In this document: one piece after another, positions 55,217 to 62,588 of the stretch
Layout: every line of letters begins with the position of its first letter
Position numbering within the stretch: position 1 is the first letter of the stretch
Assembly (NCBI GenBank): GCA_018653085.1
Contig: JABIAY010000059.1
Coordinates: 1 to 64,000, forward strand
Origin: Nitrospina sp.
Lineage (GTDB): Bacteria; Nitrospinota; Nitrospinia; Nitrospinales; VA-1
Length of the DNA: 64,000 nucleotides
Reading direction: 5' to 3'
Translations under genes and position numbers: made by a program
The notes under the pieces: generated by a model
Told to the model about the DNA's origin: nothing
Seen by the model: only the letters and a program-made list of their open reading frames with translations
Database searches by the model: none

Positions 55217-56285
55217 GATTTTGTTTTTTCTCTATTCGTTGCAGGATGAAGATCAGAATGGCTACATTGACAACAATGAAAACAAAATAAGTGGGGATAA
55301 AGTTGGGAATCAGGTGGATCCGGTATACGGGAACCATTGCCGTCAGGTCGAAATAAAACCCGATTGCAAATAATATGGAAATGGTCTTGCCGGGTGAGAG
55401 CCCGAGCTTTTCCAGCCGGTGATGAAAATGGTTGGCGTCTCCGGTGAAAGGGTTGATCCCTTTTAAAATTCTCCTGAAGAAAGCGAAGGTGGTATCCATG
55501 ATGGGGATCAGCAGGGTAATGACCGGAATGAGGTAGTAAATTTCATCAGTATGGCCCTGATTGAGAGGCAGAAGGGTGATGAGTGAAACCAGCAGGCCCA
55601 GCGGCAGACTTCCGGTATCTCCCAGAATAATTTTGGCCGGTGGTAAATTGAAAAAGAAGAACCCCAATGTGCTTCCTGCCAGAACCACGGCCAGAAAGGA
55701 AGCCTCAATAATATTGCGTTCCAGATAGACAAAAGCCAGTGTCAGGCAGGAGAAAAAAATGATTCCCGGTGCCAGCCCATCCATGCCGTCTATCAGGTTG
55801 ATGGCGTTGGTAATCCCGACGATCCACAGTATTGTTAAAAGGATCGAGAAAGGACCAAGATCAATCAGGTTGCCAATGCGCTCTATTTGAAATCCGGAAA
55901 AATAAAGAATGCAGGCAATGACGATCTGAACAAATAATTTCACTCTTGGCGGGCAGTGAGTGATGTCATCGTAGATGCCCAGTAAAAACATCAGCCCTAC
56001 CCCCAGGGTCAGCACGGTGAAGAGGTGGACGTTGCGCGCGTCCACCATGCCCAGAAATAAGAGTAGCCAGAGTGTTATCAGAAACGAGAGGATGACCGAA
56101 ACCCCGCCAAAAGGACTGACGCTGTTCCCCGCTGAAATGGGAAGGCGGTTCAATAGAAATGTGAGGAAGTTAAAACCCCTTATGGTTTTTATCAGGATGA
56201 GCGTGAGACCCAAAGACAGGATCAGGGCGACAAAATACCCTGTCAGATAAATTTCTCCTGAAATGGGAAACGTACTAAATTTCAT
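55209..56285 (-). CDS. undecaprenyl-phosphate sugar-1-phosphate transferase, WecA/MraY-like (358 aa)
   Basis: Polytopic enzyme with about eleven segments. Catalytic motifs seen: GIYDDITHCPPRVK (the DDxxD region), NLIDGMDGLAPGI (NxxNxxDGxDGL), ILGDTGSLPLGLL and HFHHRLEKLG (HHH/HIHH motif). This is the GT4-like WecA/TagO family that starts the lipid-linked repeat by moving HexNAc-1-phosphate to undecaprenyl phosphate. The start overlaps the stop of the GT2 gene upstream (ATGA). Confidence 0.92.
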   Translation of the reverse strand: MKFSTFPISGEIYLTGYFVALILSLGLTLILIKTIRGFNFLTFLLNRLPISAGNSVSPFGGVSVILSFLITLWLLLFLGMVDARNVHLFTVLTLGVGLMFLLGIYDDITHCPPRVKLFVQIVIACILYFSGFQIERIGNLIDLGPFSILLTILWIVGITNAINLIDGMDGLAPGIIFFSCLTLAFVYLERNIIEASFLAVVLAGSTLGFFFFNLPPAKIILGDTGSLPLGLLVSLITLLPLNQGHTDEIYYLIPVITLLIPIMDTTFAFFRRILKGINPFTGDANHFHHRLEKLGLSPGKTISILFAIGFYFDLTAMVPVYRIHLIPNFIPTYFVFIVVNVAILIFILQRIEKKQNHD

Positions 56286-57133
56286 TTAAATATATTGAAA
56301 GCAAGTTGGGATAAACATCTCAGCGATATCGCAATATTGACGATCGTTCTTGTTGCGAAATTTTTGCCATGATGTTTTCCATAATAATGGCTCATGCCAA
56401 GATGACGTTTTATAATAATGTCCATCGGCACTTTGCTGTTGCTGGTGCTGATATGGTGCGTTATTTTTGCAGAAGGAAAATACATTACTTTGAATCCGTT
56501 TTGATGGATGGCCCGGCACAGGTCTACATCTTCATTGAACAGAAAGTAATGTTCGTCAAAGCCTCCGGCCTTTTCAAATGCAGTACGGAGAACCATGAGG
56601 CAACATCCCGACAGCCAGTCGACTTCCCGTATCTCATCGTGACCGAAATCTTTCATCAGGTAGCGAACCGTATAGGGGTTGTCTGGAAACCACCGCGAAA
56701 GAAGTGAATAGCGGTTGAAGAATCCGGTCATGAAAGTAGGGAATCGTCTGCAGGAATATTGCAGGCTTCCATCCGTATTCAATACTTTTGGCCCCAGGGC
56801 ACCAATATCCGCATTGGATTTTAAGTGCGCAACCATTTTCTCTATGGCCTGATCGGTTAAAATCGTGTCGGGGTTTAAAAAAAGAAGAATTTCACCCTGA
56901 GCGGATTGAACAGCCTGATTATTAGCTCTGGCAAAACCTACGTTGGTGGAGTTCTGAATGTAGCAAATTTGTGGGTAGGATTCTTTAATGGATGCCATGC
57001 CTGGGTCGTCCTGGCTATTGTCCACAACGATCACTTCAAAGGAGATTTTTTGCAGTGTTCGGGTAACAGACTCCAGGCAATTTTTCAGGGGAGCGCTGTT
57101 ATAATAATTGACGATGATGCAGGAAAGGTTCAC
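56282..57133 (-). CDS. glycosyltransferase family 2, WbbL-like (283 aa)
   Basis: GT2: CIIVNYYNSAPLKNCLES, EVIVVDNSQDDP, LLFLNPDTILTD and FNEDVDLCRAIHQNGFKV (EDVDL motif), KITHHISTS. Length ~283 residues is typical for WbbL-type transferases. First gene of a three-gene operon with the WecA-like and TPR membrane proteins, with overlaps between each pair. Probably adds the sugar after the WecA-linked residue (inference). Confidence 0.9.
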   Translation of the reverse strand: MNLSCIIVNYYNSAPLKNCLESVTRTLQKISFEVIVVDNSQDDPGMASIKESYPQICYIQNSTNVGFARANNQAVQSAQGEILLFLNPDTILTDQAIEKMVAHLKSNADIGALGPKVLNTDGSLQYSCRRFPTFMTGFFNRYSLLSRWFPDNPYTVRYLMKDFGHDEIREVDWLSGCCLMVLRTAFEKAGGFDEHYFLFNEDVDLCRAIHQNGFKVMYFPSAKITHHISTSNSKVPMDIIIKRHLGMSHYYGKHHGKNFATRTIVNIAISLRCLSQLAFNIFK

Positions 57134-57376
57134 GGTGTTTGTCGATTTTCATAGGGCAGGAGGATAAAGCTACTTAACTTGAATTATTGCCTAATTTGGG
57201 TTGGATTTCAATATAGGAAAACGTACTTGAAAAACCCTGAATAGGCGGGAAGTGCAGGGAAAGGCCATAATGCTCAAGTCCTTTCACAAAATTGCCGATT
57301 GGGATATGATAACAGATGATAATTTGAGACTGGCTGGAGAGAGCTGGACTCACTATTAACAACCGGAGAGAAAATA

Positions 57377-58522
57377 ATGGGTAAAAGGGTTTTGGTAACC
57401 GGCGGAGCCGGGTTCATAGGGTCGCACACAGTGGACCAGTTGATCCAGCGAGGAGATACCGTCCGGGTTTATGACAACCTCAATGCGCAGGTGCATGGGG
57501 AAAATGCCGAAAAACCCGAACATCTGCACCCGGAGGCGGAATTCATCAGGGGAGATGTTCGCGACCGGGACCATTTAAAAAAAGCCATCGAAGATGTGGA
57601 GCTTGTCGTTCACGATGCCGCGGAGGTTGGTGTCGGTCAGTCGATGTATTCCATCGACCAGTACATTTCCACAAATGTTCAGGGTACGGGAGTGTTGTGG
57701 GACATTCTGGTAAACGAAAAGCACAAGGTCGAAAAAGTCCTCGTTGCCAGTTCCATGAGCCTTTATGGAGAAGGTTACTACCGTTGTCCGGAGCACGGGA
57801 AAATTTCACCCAAACCCAGACCGGAAAGCCAGCTTATTGAAGGGCAATGGGAAATGCAATGTCCTGAGTGTGCTGTGCCTGTAGCGCCTGTCCCCACTGA
57901 TGAGGACAAGGAGCTCGATTGCACATCCGTCTATGCGCAAAGTAAAAAAGATCAGGAAGTGTATTCGCTGATGATCGGAAAGGCCCACAAAATACCTACC
58001 GTGGCCTGCCGTTATTTCAATTGTTACGGTCCGCGTCAGTCGCTGAACAACCCCTATACCGGAGCCGCCGCAATTTTCTGCTCGGCGATCAAAAATGATT
58101 CCCCCCCCCTGATCTATGAAGACGGCCACCAGCGCCGTGACTTTATCCATGTCAGGGATTTGGTGCGCGGAAAACTTCTTTTGCTGGATCACCCTGATGC
58201 GAGTGATGATATTTTCAATATTGGTACCGGAAAGCCTTCCTCGATTCTGGACTTGGCGGGTACCCTCATTGAACTCTACGATAAAAAATTCCGTCCGGAT
58301 GTGATTTACAAGTTTCGCAATGGCGACATTCGCGACTGTTATGCCGACATTTCAAAAATTGAGGCCCTGGGTTTTGCACCCGAATTGTCGCTCAGGCAGG
58401 GGCTCGAAGATCTGATAGCCTGGAGCGGTACCCAACAGGCGGTTTCCCGTGTCGGGGATGCGCATAAAAAACTGGTTGAAAAAGGCCTTGTGCTGGAGTC
58501 GCAACCGGTTGCCAGTAAGTAG
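57377..58522 (+). CDS. dTDP-L-rhamnose 4-epimerase-like (WbiB type), with Cys/His insertion
   Basis: Extended [57 protein letters not shown] and active-site YAQSKKDQEVY, with FNCYGPRQSLNNPYTG. This pattern matches dTDP-L-rhamnose 4-epimerases (WbiB), which give dTDP-6-deoxy-L-talose. Between YGEGYY and VPTDEDKELD there is an extra segment with CPEH (about residue 138) and CPEC (about residue 162), a possible zinc knuckle. GGAGAG precedes the ATG. It should use rhamnose from the rfb genes. Confidence 0.82.
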   Translation: MGKRVLVTGGAGFIGSHTVDQLIQRGDTVRVYDNLNAQVHGENAEKPEHLHPEAEFIRGDVRDRDHLKKAIEDVELVVHDAAEVGVGQSMYSIDQYISTNVQGTGVLWDILVNEKHKVEKVLVASSMSLYGEGYYRCPEHGKISPKPRPESQLIEGQWEMQCPECAVPVAPVPTDEDKELDCTSVYAQSKKDQEVYSLMIGKAHKIPTVACRYFNCYGPRQSLNNPYTGAAAIFCSAIKNDSPPLIYEDGHQRRDFIHVRDLVRGKLLLLDHPDASDDIFNIGTGKPSSILDLAGTLIELYDKKFRPDVIYKFRNGDIRDCYADISKIEALGFAPELSLRQGLEDLIAWSGTQQAVSRVGDAHKKLVEKGLVLESQPVASK

Positions 58523-58587
58523 TCCTCATTTCCTTCTCACCCTCCACGGACAAATGAAGCATGACCGGCCGTGGTCAGGAATGCTCA

Positions 58588-60888
58588 ATGACCCAACGTA
58601 ACTACCTCATTCTGGGCGGGACTTTGTTTCTTGCCTTTCTCCTGCTCACACCTCTGGGAACTTTCAATAACTGGGTTTCCCCTGATATCCATAAAGGATA
58701 CTACTCCGTAGCAACCATTGACGGGGGGGATGATACCGGCTATTACGCCTTCCTCCGCTCCATATTTTTTGATGGCGACCTGGATTTTTTTAACGAACTT
58801 CGTTATGCCCATTCCGAGAAACTCATGCCAACCGGCTATGTTTTCAACAACTGGCAAATGGGACAGGCACTTTTGTTTCTGCCGTTTTTTATCGTCGGGC
58901 ATTTGTTGGCACTTCTTTATCAGGGCCTGGGCTACCCCATTTCGGTGGACGGTTATTCTGCCCCTTATTACCTTGCTACCGCTGTGGCTTCGGTCACTTT
59001 TTTGTTTGCCGGTTTGATTCTGGTTTTCAAAACTCTGCATTCTTTCATTGATAAGCGTTTCGCTCTGCTGGTCACACTTTCTATCTGGCTGGCCTCGCCA
59101 CTGCTTTATTTTTCGTTCATTCGCCAGCGTATGGCCCATACCAGCGAGTTTTTCCTGGCCGCTGTTCTGATATTTGCCTGGACCCATTTTCGTCCGCTAG
59201 CCGTGGAGGCAATGAAGAAGAGCTTGTTGAGCGAAGGATTGCCAGCCGATAAAAGCCAGGGTCTGTGTCCCATGGTGACTTGCTATGCCTTGTTAGGGGC
59301 TTTGCTTGGGTTCCTTTGCATGACGAGGGTGATCAATATCGCATTTTTTGCTTTGTTTGCGGTAGACCTGTTATGGAGTTTCCGTTTGAGCTGGAAATCC
59401 AAACCGGCAGTGGTTGCTAGAAAAGCATTTGTGCTGGGTGCGGCAGGATTGGGCGGATTTTTTCTGGTCATGCTTCCGCAAATAATTTGTTGGAACCAGT
59501 TGAACGGCATGCCTTTTCCACCACGGCATATGAAATTTGCCGGAGAGGGTTTATCCGGCATCTCTTTATTGCCTCTGCTTGAAAATGCGTGGACCCTGTT
59601 TTTTTCCGGTAAATGGGGGTTGGTGTTTTCCATGCCTCTGGCCGTGATGGGACTGATCGGATTATTTCTCAAAAATGAATGGCTGAAGGAAATTCGCCCC
59701 GGTTTGCTGGCCTATCTGGCAGGGATTTTTGCCATTGTGATTTTGTACCCGGAAGATTCCGCTTCCTACGGGCACAGGCACCTGATCTCGGCACTGCCTG
59801 TTTTTGCATTGGGACTGGGTAATCTTATGTGGCGTATTTCAGAGAGCGCAAAAAAAAGCCAAGGCCAGTTACCTGCGGCGGTTCGCCGCTGGGGCTCGTG
59901 GATTGCCATCGCTGGGTGCTTGTCGGCGGTGTTGGCGCAATATTTCATGCTCATTCAATATAAGGTTACTTTGCCTTATAACCATCCGGAATTTACGTTA
60001 GAAGCTCTGGGGTCCACAGTGGAACTGATATCCAACCGTCCCGACCTGCTCCTTCGTTCGAGCAACTTTTTTAATATGCTTTCCCATTCGCAATCCTGGG
60101 ACTACCTCGATGGTTTGTTCCTTTTAGTGTTTCCGTTGTTTCAATTGGCGGCGCTGGTGGGTGTAGTGCTTCTCCTGAAAAGGATAGGCAGTGATTCTCG
60201 GTTTTGGAAGATAATTTTTACTCCAAAATTCATGCTGGGAAAGAGTGCGGTTGTCAGTATTTTATTACTGGTCACAGTTGTGATTTCTGCGCCTACGAAA
60301 ACGCCATCCGAAATCAGTGCCCGGATAAAATATCAGCAGGCCATTAAAAATGGCGAGACGCTTTTAAGGAGCGGTAAAATAGAGGAAGCCAGAGCCGAGT
60401 ACACCCAAGCCGCAGAAATGGTTCCTGAGGCCTGGAAACCTTATTTTATGTTAGGACAGACCTGGCAGGCCCGGGGCAGGATCGATGAAGCCAATGGTTT
60501 TTTTCGCAAGGTTTTGCTTTATAATCCGCATCACAGTTCAACTCTGGCCTTGTTGGGAAATAATTTGAAAAGGCAGGGCGAAACCGAAGATGCGGAAAAA
60601 ATGTTGCGTTCCGCCATTCGTGCCTGGCCGTCGAACTTTCAGGCTTACGATTCCCTTGCTCAGGTTCTGGCGACTCAGGATAAACGTGAAGAGGCGATAC
60701 GACTGCTCAATTATGCGGTGCAGATAAATCCCAATTATGGGCCGGGTCATCTTAATCTGGCGATGACGTATCATTCCCTTAACCGGGAGCAAAAAAGCAA
60801 GTATCATTTGGACCGGGCTCTGGCATTAGGGTTGGCGGGGCCTGTGGTCGAACAGGTTAAATCCATGATCTTTAAAACGCCCAAATAA
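58588..60888 (+). CDS. polytopic GT-C-like membrane protein with TPR C-terminus (~766 aa)
   Basis: About twelve hydrophobic segments span residues ~10-580, with an early aspartate-rich loop DDTGYYAFLRSIFFDGD (a GT-C-like position for catalytic acids). The C-terminal ~190 residues carry TPRs: GRIDEANGFFRKVLLYNP, AEKMLRSAIRAWPSN and LLNYAVQINPNYGPGHL. The GT-C fold is inferred from topology, as no classical family motif is certain. I use the ATG at 58588 with AGGAA ahead; an ATG at 58561 has no ribosome-binding site. The next small gene starts two bases after its stop. Confidence 0.72.
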   Translation: MTQRNYLILGGTLFLAFLLLTPLGTFNNWVSPDIHKGYYSVATIDGGDDTGYYAFLRSIFFDGDLDFFNELRYAHSEKLMPTGYVFNNWQMGQALLFLPFFIVGHLLALLYQGLGYPISVDGYSAPYYLATAVASVTFLFAGLILVFKTLHSFIDKRFALLVTLSIWLASPLLYFSFIRQRMAHTSEFFLAAVLIFAWTHFRPLAVEAMKKSLLSEGLPADKSQGLCPMVTCYALLGALLGFLCMTRVINIAFFALFAVDLLWSFRLSWKSKPAVVARKAFVLGAAGLGGFFLVMLPQIICWNQLNGMPFPPRHMKFAGEGLSGISLLPLLENAWTLFFSGKWGLVFSMPLAVMGLIGLFLKNEWLKEIRPGLLAYLAGIFAIVILYPEDSASYGHRHLISALPVFALGLGNLMWRISESAKKSQGQLPAAVRRWGSWIAIAGCLSAVLAQYFMLIQYKVTLPYNHPEFTLEALGSTVELISNRPDLLLRSSNFFNMLSHSQSWDYLDGLFLLVFPLFQLAALVGVVLLLKRIGSDSRFWKIIFTPKFMLGKSAVVSILLLVTVVISAPTKTPSEISARIKYQQAIKNGETLLRSGKIEEARAEYTQAAEMVPEAWKPYFMLGQTWQARGRIDEANGFFRKVLLYNPHHSSTLALLGNNLKRQGETEDAEKMLRSAIRAWPSNFQAYDSLAQVLATQDKREEAIRLLNYAVQINPNYGPGHLNLAMTYHSLNREQKSKYHLDRALALGLAGPVVEQVKSMIFKTPK

Positions 60889-60890
60889 CT

Positions 60891-61070
60891 ATGATTGACG
60901 AGATTGATTATTTTCCCAGAAGAGACCAGCATAATAAAAAGAAAAAGACGGATTCAGGCTGGGGCGACCTTAAAAAGCAAAAATCGGAACAGGACGCCAA
61001 AATCCAGGACGAAAAGCAGAAAAGCGGCAAAAAACCTCCCCAAAAGCAGGAAAAATCCCCCGAAAAATAA
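60891..61070 (+). CDS. small highly charged protein (59 aa)
   Basis: A 59-residue hydrophilic protein, MIDEIDYFPRRDQHNKKKK and then SGWGDLKKQKSEQDAK with a Lys/Pro/Gln-rich tail ending EKSPEK. It is too short and low in complexity to assign. It starts two bases after the stop of the polytopic protein (TAACTATG), consistent with coupled translation, and its frame is preferable to an overlapping one read from a TTG at 60895. No family is recognised. Confidence 0.5.
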   Translation: MIDEIDYFPRRDQHNKKKKTDSGWGDLKKQKSEQDAKIQDEKQKSGKKPPQKQEKSPEK

Positions 61071-61083
61071 TAGTTTTACCGGT

Positions 61084-61112
61084 TTGGAGAGAAATCCCTC
61101 TCCTGCTATAAT
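61084..61112 (+). promoter_or_regulatory. sigma-70-like promoter for the FGE-like gene
   Basis: TTGGAG (61084-61089) and TATAAT (61107-61112) are separated by exactly 17 bases. The pair lies about 40 bases before the ATG at 61153, which has AGGAG at 61144-61148. This supports an independent promoter for the FGE-like gene. Confidence 0.6.
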
Positions 61113-61152
61113 ACCTCCTTTCCAATTTTAATTTCTACATGATAGGAGCGGG

Positions 61153-62547
61153 ATGACGATGGGTATTCCTTTTAAATTTCCTAAAAACACATGCGGAGAA
61201 TCTCCGCTCGCAATTCGCAATAACTTTAACTGGCTATCAACCGTTTTTCTCGGCTTAAGAAGTGCTTGCTCATTGCCCCCACGGCTAGTGGTTTGTTTTT
61301 TTGTGCTGGGATTCTTTTTATTCCCGGTCTTGGGGTTTGCGAGCGTGGTCGATGAAACGCTTGAGGGAGATGCAAAACGGGCTCTGGGAGAAATCCAGGC
61401 GGCCGAGCAGCATTACGACACGGCTCTCAAAATGGATCCGGGAAACTGGCGGGTCATGCGTGCTCTGGCTGAAGTCAGGTTCCAGTTAAAAAAATACGAA
61501 GAAACCAAACAATTGGTGGACGGTATTCTGGCCATGGAAGTGATCAAGCGCAATACAGTTCTGGTCACAGTTGAGGGTGACCCCGAACCGTTCGAGGCGG
61601 AAATTGTCGATGAAAGAGTCATCACCCCTGATAACGGTAAAAACAATATGAGAAACTATGTGGACGGGGAAGCCAAAAAACCCATCCCGCATTACCGGCT
61701 GTTCAACGTGAAGACAGGCAAAATGCTCCTCATCCCGCACAAGAACGCCAAGGTTAAATATCAAGGGGTTCCTACCAGAATCTATGCTTATGTGCAGGAA
61801 CTGCATGCCAAAGTTGAAAATAAATTAATCAGCATGGCCGGGACCAAGGGTCCGGTAGAGATGATGGCACTCAAAGGCGGTTGCTTTAAAATGGGTAGCG
61901 ACAAGGGTGCTCTATCCGAACAGCCGGTACATCAGGTCTGCTTGAAACCATTTAAAATGGATAAATACGAAGTGAGCCAAAGTGATTTTCAGGCCACGAT
62001 GGGGCACAATCCTGCCCAGTTTAAAGGTGCGGACCGGCCCGTTGAAATGGTCACCTGGCATGAAGCGGAAGAGTATTGCAGGAAATCCAATAAACGCCTG
62101 CCAACTGAATCCGAATGGGAGTATGCCGTACGTGGCGGAACAAATACGGCCTATTACTGGGGCAACGAATTTGATGCTACCAAATCCAATTTTTGTGACC
62201 GTTCCTGTTCCCGCAACCTTCGCGCTAAAAATAGTTCGGATGGGTTCGAATACACGGCTCCGGTCGGTTCGTTTCCGGCTAATCCGTTTGGACTCCATGA
62301 TATGGTCGGCAATGTCAACGAATGGGTGTCTGACTGGTTCGAGGAAAGGGCTTATGTGAATAGCCCGAAAGACAATCCTCAGGGTCCCGTGCGCGATAGC
62401 CGTGATGGTCGGCGTGGTGGTGGCACTCAAAAAGTCTATAGAGGCGGAGCCTGGCAAACCGATGCGGACAGCCAACGCTCTGCATGGCGAAAAGGATTCG
62501 AAACCGACTATCGTCTGGACGGCACTGGCTTTCGCTGCGCTCTCTAG
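61153..62547 (+). CDS. secreted or membrane-anchored FGE/SUMF1-domain protein with TPR-like region (464 aa)
   Basis: An N-terminal hydrophobic segment (residues ~48-65) acts as signal or anchor. Residues ~70-130 hold a TPR-like unit (AAEQHYDTALKMDPGNWRVM). From residue ~236 a formylglycine-generating-enzyme-like fold: FKMGSDKGALSEQP, YEVSQSDFQATMGHNPAQF, RLPTESEWEYAVRGG, GLHDMVGNVNEWVSDWF and GFRCAL at the end. The pair of active-site cysteines found in true FGEs is not visible in the C-terminal segment, so it is probably not a sulfatase activator. A short dispersed repeat (61276-61292) lies within the signal region. It has a promoter of its own. Confidence 0.85.
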   Translation: MTMGIPFKFPKNTCGESPLAIRNNFNWLSTVFLGLRSACSLPPRLVVCFFVLGFFLFPVLGFASVVDETLEGDAKRALGEIQAAEQHYDTALKMDPGNWRVMRALAEVRFQLKKYEETKQLVDGILAMEVIKRNTVLVTVEGDPEPFEAEIVDERVITPDNGKNNMRNYVDGEAKKPIPHYRLFNVKTGKMLLIPHKNAKVKYQGVPTRIYAYVQELHAKVENKLISMAGTKGPVEMMALKGGCFKMGSDKGALSEQPVHQVCLKPFKMDKYEVSQSDFQATMGHNPAQFKGADRPVEMVTWHEAEEYCRKSNKRLPTESEWEYAVRGGTNTAYYWGNEFDATKSNFCDRSCSRNLRAKNSSDGFEYTAPVGSFPANPFGLHDMVGNVNEWVSDWFEERAYVNSPKDNPQGPVRDSRDGRRGGGTQKVYRGGAWQTDADSQRSAWRKGFETDYRLDGTGFRCAL

Positions 62548-62566
62548 CGAGAGGGGCAATGCAGTG

Positions 62567-62585
62567 CTGGCCCCACGCCTAGTGG
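62567..62585. repeat. short dispersed stem-loop repeat, copy B
   Basis: Identical over 19 bases to 39279-39297. It sits in the 40-bp gap between the convergent FGE-like and acyl-CoA ligase genes, close to the stop of the latter. A CTCTC/GAGAG hairpin at 62539-62552 overlaps the stop of the FGE-like gene. Confidence 0.55.
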
Positions 62586-62588
62586 TGC

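Noticed and set aside
60895-61131. Alternative open frame over the small charged protein
   Set aside because: It starts with a TTG and encodes a biased Arg/Lys sequence; the overlapping frame from the ATG at 60891 directly follows the upstream stop and is more plausible.
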